Positions 33,310 through 39,976 of a stretch of DNA of 40,056 bases are shown here, piece by piece. The stretch's first letter is position 1. Each line of letters begins with the position of its first letter. The notes below the pieces were generated by a model, which was not told the DNA's origin, did not search any database, and saw nothing but the letters and a program-made list of their open reading frames with translations. The stretch is from positions 1-40,056 of the IMG/VR virus record IMGVR_UViG_3300044302_000554, one strand, 5' to 3'. Source of the DNA: a virus. A program made the translations under genes and the position numbers.

Positions 33310-33350
33310 TGGGGCTAAAAGGCAAACTTTGGCCCCATTTCTTGCCTTTT
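33310..33350 (+). promoter_or_regulatory. Two mutually exclusive hairpins, switch-like leader
   Basis: Hairpin A: TGGGGCTAAA (33310-33319) with TTTGGCCCCA (33328-33337), 10 bp including one G-U. Hairpin B: AAAAGGCAA (33317-33325) with TTGCCTTTT (33342-33350), 9 perfect bp. They share three bases, and the B 5' arm lies in the A loop, so the RNA can form A or B fully, or a trimmed A plus B as an H-type pseudoknot. The downstream gene starts four bases after B without a ribosome binding site. The arrangement suggests a translational or transcriptional switch. Confidence 0.6.
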
Positions 33351-33354
33351 TAAT

Positions 33355-33846
33355 ATGGAATATGCTTGGAAAGAAGGTGTCAGATTTAAGTCTGATCCAA
33401 ATGTTACTGGTCAATTACTAGAAACCATTCGTGATAGATTTGGAGAAGTAACGCCAGAGTTAGTATTAAAGGAAGCACGACACAAAGATTCTGTTATCCA
33501 TAATGACTTCCAATGGGATGATGAAAAAGCAGCCACTCTATATAGATTAGATACTGCACGTAGAATCATCAGACATCTTCGTGTTGTTTCAGAAGGTGAA
33601 GTTACAGACGAACCTGTATTTGTACACGTTACTGTAGGTGATCGTAGGTATTATGAACGTACTGATCTTGCTGTAGATACTCCTGACATTTGGCAGAATG
33701 TTATGTCAGAAGAAAAAGCTAGATTACAAGCTTGTCAAAAGCGTATTAGATCCCTTAAAAACGTAGAAACTAATGGTAGTCGTATCGAGATTACTAATAA
33801 TGTTATTGCTGGTATTGACACCACTTTAGATCACATGAACGTCTAA
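33355..33846 (+). CDS. Conserved phage protein of unknown function
   Basis: 163 residues. MEYAWKEGVRFKSDPNVTGQ, then FQWDDEKAATLYRLDTARRI and IRHLRV (about 57-82), are conserved in a phage family I know only as hypothetical. The second half is charged and predicted helical with some beta. No ribosome binding site precedes the ATG; the start is preceded by a U-rich arm of a hairpin pair. It is the last gene of the rightward operon, and no intrinsic terminator follows it. Confidence 0.68.
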   Translation: MEYAWKEGVRFKSDPNVTGQLLETIRDRFGEVTPELVLKEARHKDSVIHNDFQWDDEKAATLYRLDTARRIIRHLRVVSEGEVTDEPVFVHVTVGDRRYYERTDLAVDTPDIWQNVMSEEKARLQACQKRIRSLKNVETNGSRIEITNNVIAGIDTTLDHMNV

Positions 33847-34684
33847 GGCTTGCTGGGTTTTATTGTGCTATGGAAAGGTGTTGTATGTTGAGTTGAGGCA
33901 GGTGTGGCATTATGGGGTCGGATGGGCTACGTCTAGGTCAGGTCAGGTCAATTCAGTTGAGTTTCGGCAGGTGTGTTGAGTCGAGTCATGTTGCGATAGA
34001 TTCAGGTATGATGCATTTCATTGCGGTATGTTCAGTCGAGTTAAGGCAGGTGGGTCGAGGTTAGGTGCTATTTGTAGTGGTCAGTTCAGTTATGGCAGGC
34101 TAGGCGAATTGGGTTGAGATGAGTCTTGATGAGTTGAGATTTTTTGCGGTCAGGCAGGCAAGGAGTGGATTATTTGTTGAGATGAGTTCTGTTACGGCAG
34201 GTGAGGCGAGAAAGGTTGGATGAAATATGATATGTTTTGGCAGGTAAGGTGGGCATGTTGCGGATAATGAGTTGAGTTTGGGCAGGCAAGGTGGATTATT
34301 TTGCGGATATTGAGGAGAGGTAAGTTGTGATGGGGCAGGCAAGGTATTGTCGGTTGTCGTATGGCGATTTGAGTTGGGTCGAGTTGGGCTATGATTCGGC
34401 AGGTATGCCAAGGTGAATTGTTGTATGTTGAGGATAACGAGTTGAGTTAAGGTGAGCTTTTGCAGGTACGGAATGCTTATGCTGTGTCGAGGATAGGCAA
34501 GTTACGTTTCAATAGGGCAGGCTAGGTCTGGCAGATAATACATGTTGAGGTATGGAGTGCAGGCTAGGTGCGGTGAGTAGAATATGGTGAGTTACGGAGT
34601 GCTGGTTGATACAACTAGGTTAAGTTCTGGTGGGACGAGGCAAATCAGGATGTGTTAAGGAAAGTTGCGGTCTGGTAAGTTTCT
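33847..34684. repeat. Non-coding G-rich degenerate repeat array, single orientation
   Basis: 838 bases without a credible gene. On the plus strand G far exceeds C (34081-34140: 21 G, 6 C), and short words recur: GGCAGG or TGCAGG at 33897, 33966, 34045, 34094, 34153, 34196, 34239, 34281, 34334, 34398, 34461, 34516 and 34558 (consensus GGCAGGYNAGGYG). They are interleaved with well over a dozen T(T/C)GAG words and several TTGCGG words. Copies are 42-79 bases apart and only in this orientation. Stops crowd all plus frames. The minus strand is correspondingly C-rich and G-poor. Confidence 0.9.
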
Positions 34685-34891
34685 ATGGATAAAAAATTAT
34701 GTTCTAAATGTTGGTCTGAAATTGATGATCTAGATGAAGAAGCTTCTTATCTTGGGATCACAAAAAAAACTCTTATTGCAATTCGTCAATACGAAGCAAA
34801 AAAGAAGAGAAAATACTATCGATTAAAACCCAAAATACGAGGAAACCGATTTGTTAAATTTTATGATTGGGATCGTCGTACCTCAAAGTAG
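34685..34891 (+). CDS. Small CxxC protein beyond the repeat array
   Basis: 68 residues starting MDKKLCSKCWSEIDDLDEEA, with one CSKC pair, an acidic middle and a basic tail (QYEAKKKRKYYRLKPKIRGN). One Cys pair could bind metal as a dimer, but this is unproven. TITKKTLIAI-like segment GITKKTLIAIRQY could be HTH. No ribosome site was seen before its ATG. It stands alone on the plus strand between the array and the convergent lysis genes, ending five bases before the endolysin stop. Its composition is AT-rich, unlike the array. Confidence 0.5.
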   Translation: MDKKLCSKCWSEIDDLDEEASYLGITKKTLIAIRQYEAKKKRKYYRLKPKIRGNRFVKFYDWDRRTSK

Positions 34892-34896
34892 GCCAA

Positions 34897-35412
34897 TTAC
34901 TCTGTAAGTCCTCTGAAGTATTTGGCTTTTCCGTTCTTTTTAACCATCCGTAAAACCTCTTTACGATTGTCTCCAACGGATGAATAAGACACATGAACCC
35001 AACCACTATTTGGTCCTTCAGGCTTACCAGTAATCTTTGAAACTCTATCAGGCGCATAGTTTTCAAGTATAAGCTGGTCAAAGTCTAGGTTATCTCTAAT
35101 CCATTCGGCTAGTTCTAGATTAGAAATCTCTTCACTTAAAATCTCTATATCGGCCGCACTTTTGGTCCCTTGACAACAATGGGCTGAATTGCTGGACCCA
35201 TTGACAAGATCATTCAAAGGTTTTGAACGGAAACAGCTATTCACCTTTGTAGGTCCAAACTTGTCACGAACAGGTTGTAGTATGGCTAATACAAGTGCCG
35301 TAATACGTGCTACTGCATTCGTGTCTAAATGTTCTTCTTGGTCTATTCCTGCGTGTAAAGCGGTAGGAGAATAAACCAGTTCTTGTAAGCTGAAATTCTG
35401 GCTTATTCTCAT
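34897..35412 (-). CDS. Peptidase M15-type endolysin
   Basis: 171 residues from the ATG of MRISQNFSLQELVYSPTALH, the usual start of the family. A longer TTG start would place a hydrophobic stretch encoded by overlap with the 87-aa gene and is less likely. Zn ligands: His78 in SAHCCQGTKSAADIEI, Asp88 in the same motif, and His140 in GWVHVSY; also NSCFRSKPLN. This is the D-Ala-D-Ala carboxypeptidase/endolysin class that cuts cell-wall peptide cross-links. It ends the leftward lysis genes; its gene tail is next to the convergent 68-aa gene. Confidence 0.85.
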   Translation of the reverse strand: MRISQNFSLQELVYSPTALHAGIDQEEHLDTNAVARITALVLAILQPVRDKFGPTKVNSCFRSKPLNDLVNGSSNSAHCCQGTKSAADIEILSEEISNLELAEWIRDNLDFDQLILENYAPDRVSKITGKPEGPNSGWVHVSYSSVGDNRKEVLRMVKKNGKAKYFRGLTE

Positions 35413-35422
35413 TGCTAACCAA

Positions 35423-35686
35423 TCATCCCTTGATAAGATCCATGACGGATTTGTGACCATGAGAATTGTCACCATCGACAGCACCATCAAGTGCTTCTCG
35501 TACTTCTTTAGGAAGTTTTTCAAGATGTGGTTCTAGATGTTCTACTGCTAAAGATTGAGCTTTGTCAGCTACAATGTCTTTAAGCATGTTAGCCACGAAT
35601 GGCAAGACAAGGTTGAGCATATCTTTCCTTTCAGAAATTTGAGGTTTAAAAAATTCATAAAGCCAATCAAGTAGTTTTGTCATCAT
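35423..35686 (-). CDS. Small lysis-cassette protein
   Basis: 87 residues, amphipathic helices, no clear membrane segment, acidic C-terminus (DGAVDGDNSHGHKSVM). Starts with two Met (MMTKLLDWLYEFFKPQ). It lies between the holin-like gene (20-base overlap) and endolysin (ten-base gap). No family recognised. A role in timing or endolysin access is inferred from place only. Confidence 0.6.
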   Translation of the reverse strand: MMTKLLDWLYEFFKPQISERKDMLNLVLPFVANMLKDIVADKAQSLAVEHLEPHLEKLPKEVREALDGAVDGDNSHGHKSVMDLIKG

Positions 35687-36014
35687 CGTCGCTATGTGGT
35701 GGGATTTCGTGTTTTTCAGGTTCTTGTGCTAAGTCACCACCACTTTCAAAATAAAACTTAGCTATCCCTGCAATAATCGGTATAAATGCACCGATAAGAA
35801 TATTAAGTAAATCTTTACTAGATGAAGGTAGTTCAGCAGATGCTCCTAACATTATATGGACTACGTAAGCAAATATGCCTAATGCTGATATGGCAATGGC
35901 AAACCTTGCTATAAACCTACTAACCTGAATCCTTTCATTTACTGTCATTGTAGGTTTGACAGGTTTAGGTGGATCAGGTTTAGTAACTGTTGTTACAGTT
36001 GTTTCTTTAGCCAT
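35667..36014 (-). CDS. Holin candidate with two membrane segments
   Basis: 115 residues. Hydrophobic segments at about 34-57 (IARFAIAISALGIFAYVVHI) and 69-89 (LLNILIGAFIPIIAGIAKFY), a Pro/Lys/Thr-rich N-terminus and a charged C-terminus ending HSDDDDKTT. Two-TM topology with a polar tail and a place just before the endolysin genes fit a phage holin, which opens the inner membrane. Its ATG overlaps the stop of the 19-aa peptide. Confidence 0.7.
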   Translation of the reverse strand: MAKETTVTTVTKPDPPKPVKPTMTVNERIQVSRFIARFAIAISALGIFAYVVHIMLGASAELPSSSKDLLNILIGAFIPIIAGIAKFYFESGGDLAQEPEKHEIPPHSDDDDKTT

Positions 36015-36073
36015 TAGTCAATTACGATATATGCCCAGATTAATGTTATTATTCCGACAATAATTAGTTCCAT
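36014..36073 (-). CDS. 19-aa membrane microprotein in the lysis cassette
   Basis: A 19-residue open frame, MELIIVGIITLIWAYIVID, almost all hydrophobic, one membrane helix. It is defined by two TAATG junctions: its ATG overlaps the stop of the 115-aa gene upstream, and its stop TAA overlaps the ATG of the holin-like gene. Coupling on both sides is otherwise the usual junction of this genome. A chance fit of both ends is unlikely. It may be a small holin, a holin regulator or a lysis peptide. Confidence 0.62.
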   Translation of the reverse strand: MELIIVGIITLIWAYIVID

Positions 36074-36420
36074 TATCGTTTATTTGCAATAAGAGCTTCA
36101 GCCATTCCTTTGATTTCCATGGAAAGACGTTCGTTCGTTTTAGCTACATCCTTGAATGCTACGCTCAATCCATTGACTGCATCCGATGTTATACTGTTCT
36201 GTTTGTTTTGCTCCTTTATTACATCGATTAATCTCTCGTCACCTCTAGTGTCTTTTTCTTCCCATCTGATTATTTCTTCTTTGTGACTTTGTTGGGTCTT
36301 AAAAATATACCAACACATAATCCCGATAATCACCGCAGGAAGTCCGATTCGTTCTACAAGCATTAAAACTGATTCTACTTCCATAATGCTTTGTGGTGCA
36401 GGAGGATGGTGTCCACTCAT
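36073..36420 (-). CDS. Single-pass membrane protein, BhlA/holin-like
   Basis: 115 residues. One hydrophobic segment at about 18-40 (VLMLVERIGLPAVIIGIMCW), then a KTQQSHKEEIIRWEEKDTRG linker and a long charged helix. This short N-terminal membrane anchor with a charged coiled C-terminus resembles BhlA/UviB-type holin-like proteins. It may be a second holin, antiholin or a virion-linked protein. It ends in a TAATG overlap with the 19-aa peptide. Confidence 0.62.
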   Translation of the reverse strand: MSGHHPPAPQSIMEVESVLMLVERIGLPAVIIGIMCWYIFKTQQSHKEEIIRWEEKDTRGDERLIDVIKEQNKQNSITSDAVNGLSVAFKDVAKTNERLSMEIKGMAEALIANKR

Positions 36421-36426
36421 TGCATA

Positions 36427-36984
36427 TTAATAATTACAAACCAGAAACCCTGAAAAATATGAGTTAGTATCATTTAAATCTCCTTGAGAAGATCCTGCTT
36501 GTTGATAAACTTGTATTTTAACGGTATCTCCAGATTCCATATCAGCCAAAGTAGAATTTCTAAAGGTAACTGTATAATTTGAAGAATGTTCTGCATTTAT
36601 ATATTTTGCGTAACGCTGTTCATACGATCTATTGCTAGTAACAATTTGAACTCTAAAATCTGTAACATTATTAGGGAATCCGCTGTAAGTAAGGGCAGTA
36701 GAAATATAATAAAGACCAGATACTGGTGCAGTGTATGTGTATGTTCCAGTGTTATAAGTTCCACCACCCTCATTTTTAATAACAGTAACAAATTGAACAT
36801 CTGTGGTAGTGTCGTTCGATAAATTAAGCATGGTCTGTGCTTGAACTAAAAAGGCAGGTCTTATTATTGATGAAGTTGCACTTAAAGATCCACTTAAGGA
36901 TACATTACCAGTAGAATCAGCAATGCTTATCCCTGCCGTTCCGTCTAATGCTTTTAAATTCGATACTTGTAAATCGCTAGGCAT
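36427..36984 (-). CDS. C1q-like tail receptor-binding protein
   Basis: 185 residues. The N-terminus MPSDLQVSNLKALDGTAGIS with ADSTGNVSLSGSLSA is a repeated tail-anchoring module. From about 40 a C1q/TNF-like jelly-roll follows: YTAPVSGLYYISTALTYS, SGDTVKIQVYQQAG and the end YFSGFLVCNY. Such domains trimerise and bind host surface sugars or protein. It is a free-standing receptor-binding candidate in the tail cluster, six bases from the BhlA-like gene. Confidence 0.78.
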   Translation of the reverse strand: MPSDLQVSNLKALDGTAGISIADSTGNVSLSGSLSATSSIIRPAFLVQAQTMLNLSNDTTTDVQFVTVIKNEGGGTYNTGTYTYTAPVSGLYYISTALTYSGFPNNVTDFRVQIVTSNRSYEQRYAKYINAEHSSNYTVTFRNSTLADMESGDTVKIQVYQQAGSSQGDLNDTNSYFSGFLVCNY

Positions 36985-36989
36985 GATTA

Positions 36990-37340
36990 TTATTCTGGTT
37001 TAGTGGGCCATTCAACCCCTTTTAAATTTCCTTTTTCATCTAAACTTGGTGATGCAGTAGAAGGTAAATCTCTTAAACTTTTTCTGTAATCAAGTTGTGC
37101 TTTTGTAGGTGTTTGATCTGATGCACACCACCAATCCGTTTCTGACAGTTTCCAGTTTCTTTGTTGCCGTAATAACCGCATTGGTTCTGCGTTTTTAAGT
37201 TCAGTAAGCTTTGCCTGAATTTCTTTTTCAGTTGGAGGTGTTTCTCCGTCATGAAAATTAATTTCAGAAATTGGTCCGTCTTCACAACCACTAATATTTC
37301 CACCAACTAATGCCGAAACTGCATCAAAATATTTGATCAT
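36990..37340 (-). CDS. Tail-fibre assembly (Phage_tail_APC-like) protein
   Basis: 116 residues. The C-terminal half, RNWKLSETDWWCASDQTPTK then AQLDYRKSLRDLPS, matches the phage tail assembly chaperone-like family (Phage_tail_APC), with its LxxTDW...YRQALRDL pattern. The N-terminal half (IKYFDAVSALVGGNISGCED) is of unknown role. It is likely needed to assemble the fibre or the adjacent receptor-binding proteins. ATGA overlap with the 219-aa gene upstream. Confidence 0.8.
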   Translation of the reverse strand: MIKYFDAVSALVGGNISGCEDGPISEINFHDGETPPTEKEIQAKLTELKNAEPMRLLRQQRNWKLSETDWWCASDQTPTKAQLDYRKSLRDLPSTASPSLDEKGNLKGVEWPTKPE

Positions 37341-37996
37341 GATGTCTTTGTTGTTAATACATTGCCGTAAACTTTTTCAATAGTCAGGTACATAGGCGTT
37401 TGACTAGCTTGATAAAGAATTGCTCTCTCGTTATTTGTATGATTATCTATTGTTAAATAAACGTATTTTGTGGCAGATGATGAATGATATACTGCACCAA
37501 CTACATTTAATACGTCAAAGTTAGCACCAGTACCTGTACTATCTGCAATTAACTGCCTACCTGCTATTACTCTGCCTAATTCTGTACCAAAAGACGTTCC
37601 TCCTTGTGATCTTTGTGTGCTATCTTCATATATCTTGATATAACCGTATCTAGCGTCATGAGTGCTGGCTTCGAGCTTAAATTGAATTGTACAATCAAAC
37701 CTATAAAAGTAGGTATATCCTGCTTCAACTGATACACTTTGCACATTTGCATCATCACCATTAATTCTAGTTGCTATTCTTTCAGTGGTCCCATCAAGTG
37801 CATAAGAATCATTAGTTGAAAACGCATATTTAATAATAGTTTTTTTTGATATTTCATTTGGGAAGGTTACACTCCCACCTAAAGTCCCTGCACTTAATGT
37901 ATTTGTAATCGATACATTCCCATCACTTGCCAGAACCAGATTATTACTGCCAGAACTAGAGTGCTTGATGTTGGTTACTTTTATTTCAGAACTCAT
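37337..37996 (-). CDS. Tail protein with repeated N-terminal anchor module
   Basis: 219 residues. The N-terminus MSSEIKVTNIKHSSSGSNNL followed by VLASDGNVSITNTLSAGTLG is the same kind of anchor as in the 185-aa gene: S-x-(L/I)-x-V-(S/T)-N-(L/I)-K, then GNVS(L/I). A beta-rich body follows, with VEAGYTYFYRFDCTIQFKLE and YLTIDNHTNNERAILYQASQ. The fold is unknown but it looks like a separate receptor-binding or spike protein. The anchor is presumably what docks it to the virion. Confidence 0.68.
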   Translation of the reverse strand: MSSEIKVTNIKHSSSGSNNLVLASDGNVSITNTLSAGTLGGSVTFPNEISKKTIIKYAFSTNDSYALDGTTERIATRINGDDANVQSVSVEAGYTYFYRFDCTIQFKLEASTHDARYGYIKIYEDSTQRSQGGTSFGTELGRVIAGRQLIADSTGTGANFDVLNVVGAVYHSSSATKYVYLTIDNHTNNERAILYQASQTPMYLTIEKVYGNVLTTKTS

Positions 37997-38002
37997 GATG
38001 CC

Positions 38003-38176
38003 TTATTCTGCTTCTTGTATTGTTAATTCCCCTGCTTCGACTTGTCGCATGATTTCTGCGTAGTGTGTATTTGCTGGGTCTAGTGGGACAAAAACTGGAA
38101 CATCATTAATTTTACAAGAAATTAACTTATTTCCATTTTTTAAAATGTCATAGTATTTAGCTTCAGTAATAATCAT
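38003..38176 (-). CDS. 57-aa tail-cluster protein
   Basis: 57 residues from the ATG of MIITEAKYYDILKNGNKLIS, chosen since it gives an ATGA overlap with the 407-aa gene; a longer TTG start is less likely. The last half, VFVPLDPANTHYAEIMRQVE then AGELTIQEAE, is a short conserved motif (VPxDPxNxxYxxI) found in small phage tail proteins or at the ends of larger ones. Role unknown; possibly tail assembly. Confidence 0.6.
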   Translation of the reverse strand: MIITEAKYYDILKNGNKLISCKINDVPVFVPLDPANTHYAEIMRQVEAGELTIQEAE

Positions 38177-39396
38177 AGCTCCGCATCTCGTAATAGATGA
38201 CAATAAAAAGAAGATGCTGAATCAGATGTGCCACTAGCACGAAAAATATTAATGGAATTAGTTGAAGCATCCCCTGTTCCAGCAGTTTTGTCGTGTGTTG
38301 TTGAAGTGCCAGGAACAGTAAGTGATAATTTACCTACATTCCCAGCAGTGTCATACATTGTTGTAGTTGGTGAAGCTCTTTTTTCAACTTGATCTCTAAA
38401 TTGTGCGTGTATCCAACCAGTAGTTTGTCCTCCCGTGCCGTTTAAACCAGCAAATAAAGACCCTGCGTAAGACGCACTTGAGCTACTACCTGAACCAGTA
38501 GCAGTACCATAGGGATAAGTTCTTTCGTAGTACCTTTGACACCTTCGTAACTCATCTGGGAAATTCCTATGCTCAAAAGGAGTTGCTAAATTGCCGATTT
38601 CAAACTGCACTCCAGTAAAATAAAGAATATTAGAAGTACTATCTAAAAAGTTTACTTGATCGTCATCATTAACATAAACTGTAGTCCCCCAACCTGAGTC
38701 TGTGCCACTTGTATAATCATTATCTGGAGTATTAATTAAATTTAACCTTATCTGTAAGCCTTCAGTATTTGCATCTGGTATTGCAACTGTGTCAGCAGAT
38801 ACTGGTATTGAATATCGGTTCCAATTTGTGTCTGAAACAGTAAAAGAAATCGTTCTATGTCTTGCAGTACCAGTTCCAGGGTGTTGAAAATACCAAGAGT
38901 AAACTCCAGTTTTATTAGTTTTAAGATAAAAACTTAATACTGCATTTTTCTTGTTTGTTTTACCCCAACCAAACCTTTGCATATCGTGGGCTTCAACTCT
39001 GTAGTCGATAGTGGCAAGCTTATTAGTCGTAGGACTACTATTTGCTGTAGATGTTTGAACTTTTAGTGAATAAACAAACATATCACCACCAGACAAATCT
39101 GGAACTTCAGTTGCTCTTGACCATTTAACTGCACCAGCACAAGAACTACCAAAATCCATTTTAAATCTATCTGCTGTCGTATAACCTTCATTTGAGCCAT
39201 TACTAATGGTCACTTCTGCTGTTCCACGTTGCCAAATTTGCATTGCTCCATTAATGACCACATTTCTATGACTTAACGGAGTTGCAGGAACGAAATCAGA
39301 ACTTAGTGTTACTGCACCAGAAGAACTAATTGTTATAGCATCAGTATCAGATGCAGATCCTATTGTTCCGTTATCGGGTACTACAATTCTTGTCAT
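38173..39396 (-). CDS. Tail receptor-binding/carbohydrate-binding protein
   Basis: 407 residues. The anchor region MTRIVVPDNGTIGSASDTDA, then ITISSSGAVTLSSD, is followed by SHRNVVINGAMQIWQRGTAE (about 42-61), the N-terminal signature of a large family of marine phage tail proteins. The body (about 60-290, including GVQFEIGNLATPFEHRNFPD) is a jelly-roll of the carbohydrate-binding type, followed by a Ser/Thr-rich end. It would bind the host surface. It overlaps the 77-aa and 57-aa genes by ATGA. Confidence 0.8.
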   Translation of the reverse strand: MTRIVVPDNGTIGSASDTDAITISSSGAVTLSSDFVPATPLSHRNVVINGAMQIWQRGTAEVTISNGSNEGYTTADRFKMDFGSSCAGAVKWSRATEVPDLSGGDMFVYSLKVQTSTANSSPTTNKLATIDYRVEAHDMQRFGWGKTNKKNAVLSFYLKTNKTGVYSWYFQHPGTGTARHRTISFTVSDTNWNRYSIPVSADTVAIPDANTEGLQIRLNLINTPDNDYTSGTDSGWGTTVYVNDDDQVNFLDSTSNILYFTGVQFEIGNLATPFEHRNFPDELRRCQRYYERTYPYGTATGSGSSSSASYAGSLFAGLNGTGGQTTGWIHAQFRDQVEKRASPTTTMYDTAGNVGKLSLTVPGTSTTHDKTAGTGDASTNSINIFRASGTSDSASSFYCHLLRDAEL

Positions 39397-39626
39397 ACGA
39401 TCACCAGAGTCCCATTTACAGTAAGAGTTCCAGTACTAGAAATTTGCACTGGCCCAGCCATTACCGCATTTTCATCTGCACTTATAGTTACAGCAGAGTT
39501 AATTGTTGCAGGGTTTCTTAACAATCCTGATACAGTTGACGACACATGGCCTGTAACACCAGAATCATCATGATTAACTGTAGTAAAATCACCTTGAGCA
39601 ATTGAACCAGTTCCTTGTCTTTTCAT
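39393..39626 (-). CDS. 77-aa tail-associated protein (complete copy)
   Basis: 77 residues from the ATG of MKRQGTGSIAQGDFTTVNHD, preferred over an upstream TTG because it makes an ATGA overlap with the 116-aa gene. Rich in Thr, Ser, Val and Gly; the end SSTGTLTVNGTLVIV is beta-like. A cut copy lies at the left edge of the window. Like the neighbours, probably a virion surface or tail protein; no family assigned. Confidence 0.7.
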   Translation of the reverse strand: MKRQGTGSIAQGDFTTVNHDDSGVTGHVSSTVSGLLRNPATINSAVTISADENAVMAGPVQISSTGTLTVNGTLVIV

Positions 39627-39973
39627 GCGTTCTCCAATACTGAAACTATGACTTCTGCTTTGTTCGATACAGAACAAGCACCATGTATTTCTGATGTATC
39701 TGTAATAACAATTTTTCCATCAACAAGATCCAGGTTGCCTCCTACTGGAATTGAAGTGCTTTTACAGATATGAATTTTGTTATTACTTGAATCAACCATT
39801 GCAATATCGACTGTTACTGTAGCCGTATGCACATTTGCTACATTTAATCCAATAACAACGTGGCCTTTGTCGGTTGTTACTGCACTAAGATCTGTACCAA
39901 TTTGAGAAGATGTTCCATGATTCCCAATTGATGTTTCTGATAATGCTGATTTTCTAGTTACAAATTTTGCCAT
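39623..39973 (-). CDS. 116-aa fibre-module protein (copy B)
   Basis: 116 residues, the variant of the gene at 177-527: same start MAKFVTRKSALxxTSIGNHG, with SE in place of GQ at 12-13 and MVDSSNNK in place of IVASDNSK at about 59-66. Most other differences are conservative, as expected of a functional protein. ATGA overlap with the 77-aa gene. Family unknown; probably a virion component. Confidence 0.75.
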   Translation of the reverse strand: MAKFVTRKSALSETSIGNHGTSSQIGTDLSAVTTDKGHVVIGLNVANVHTATVTVDIAMVDSSNNKIHICKSTSIPVGGNLDLVDGKIVITDTSEIHGACSVSNKAEVIVSVLENA

Positions 39974-39976
39974 AGA

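Noticed and set aside
34100-34411. A 103-codon open frame on the minus strand inside the repeat array
   Set aside because: Its composition (Pro, Thr, Ser, Asn, Leu) follows from the C-rich strand, it repeats with the DNA words and it has no ribosome site. It is an effect of the base skew and not a gene.
34897-35523. A longer endolysin with an N-terminal membrane anchor (SAR-type)
   Set aside because: The extra 37 residues begin at a TTG inside the 87-aa gene; the hydrophobic run is an out-of-frame read of that gene. The ATG at 35412 gives the usual family start.
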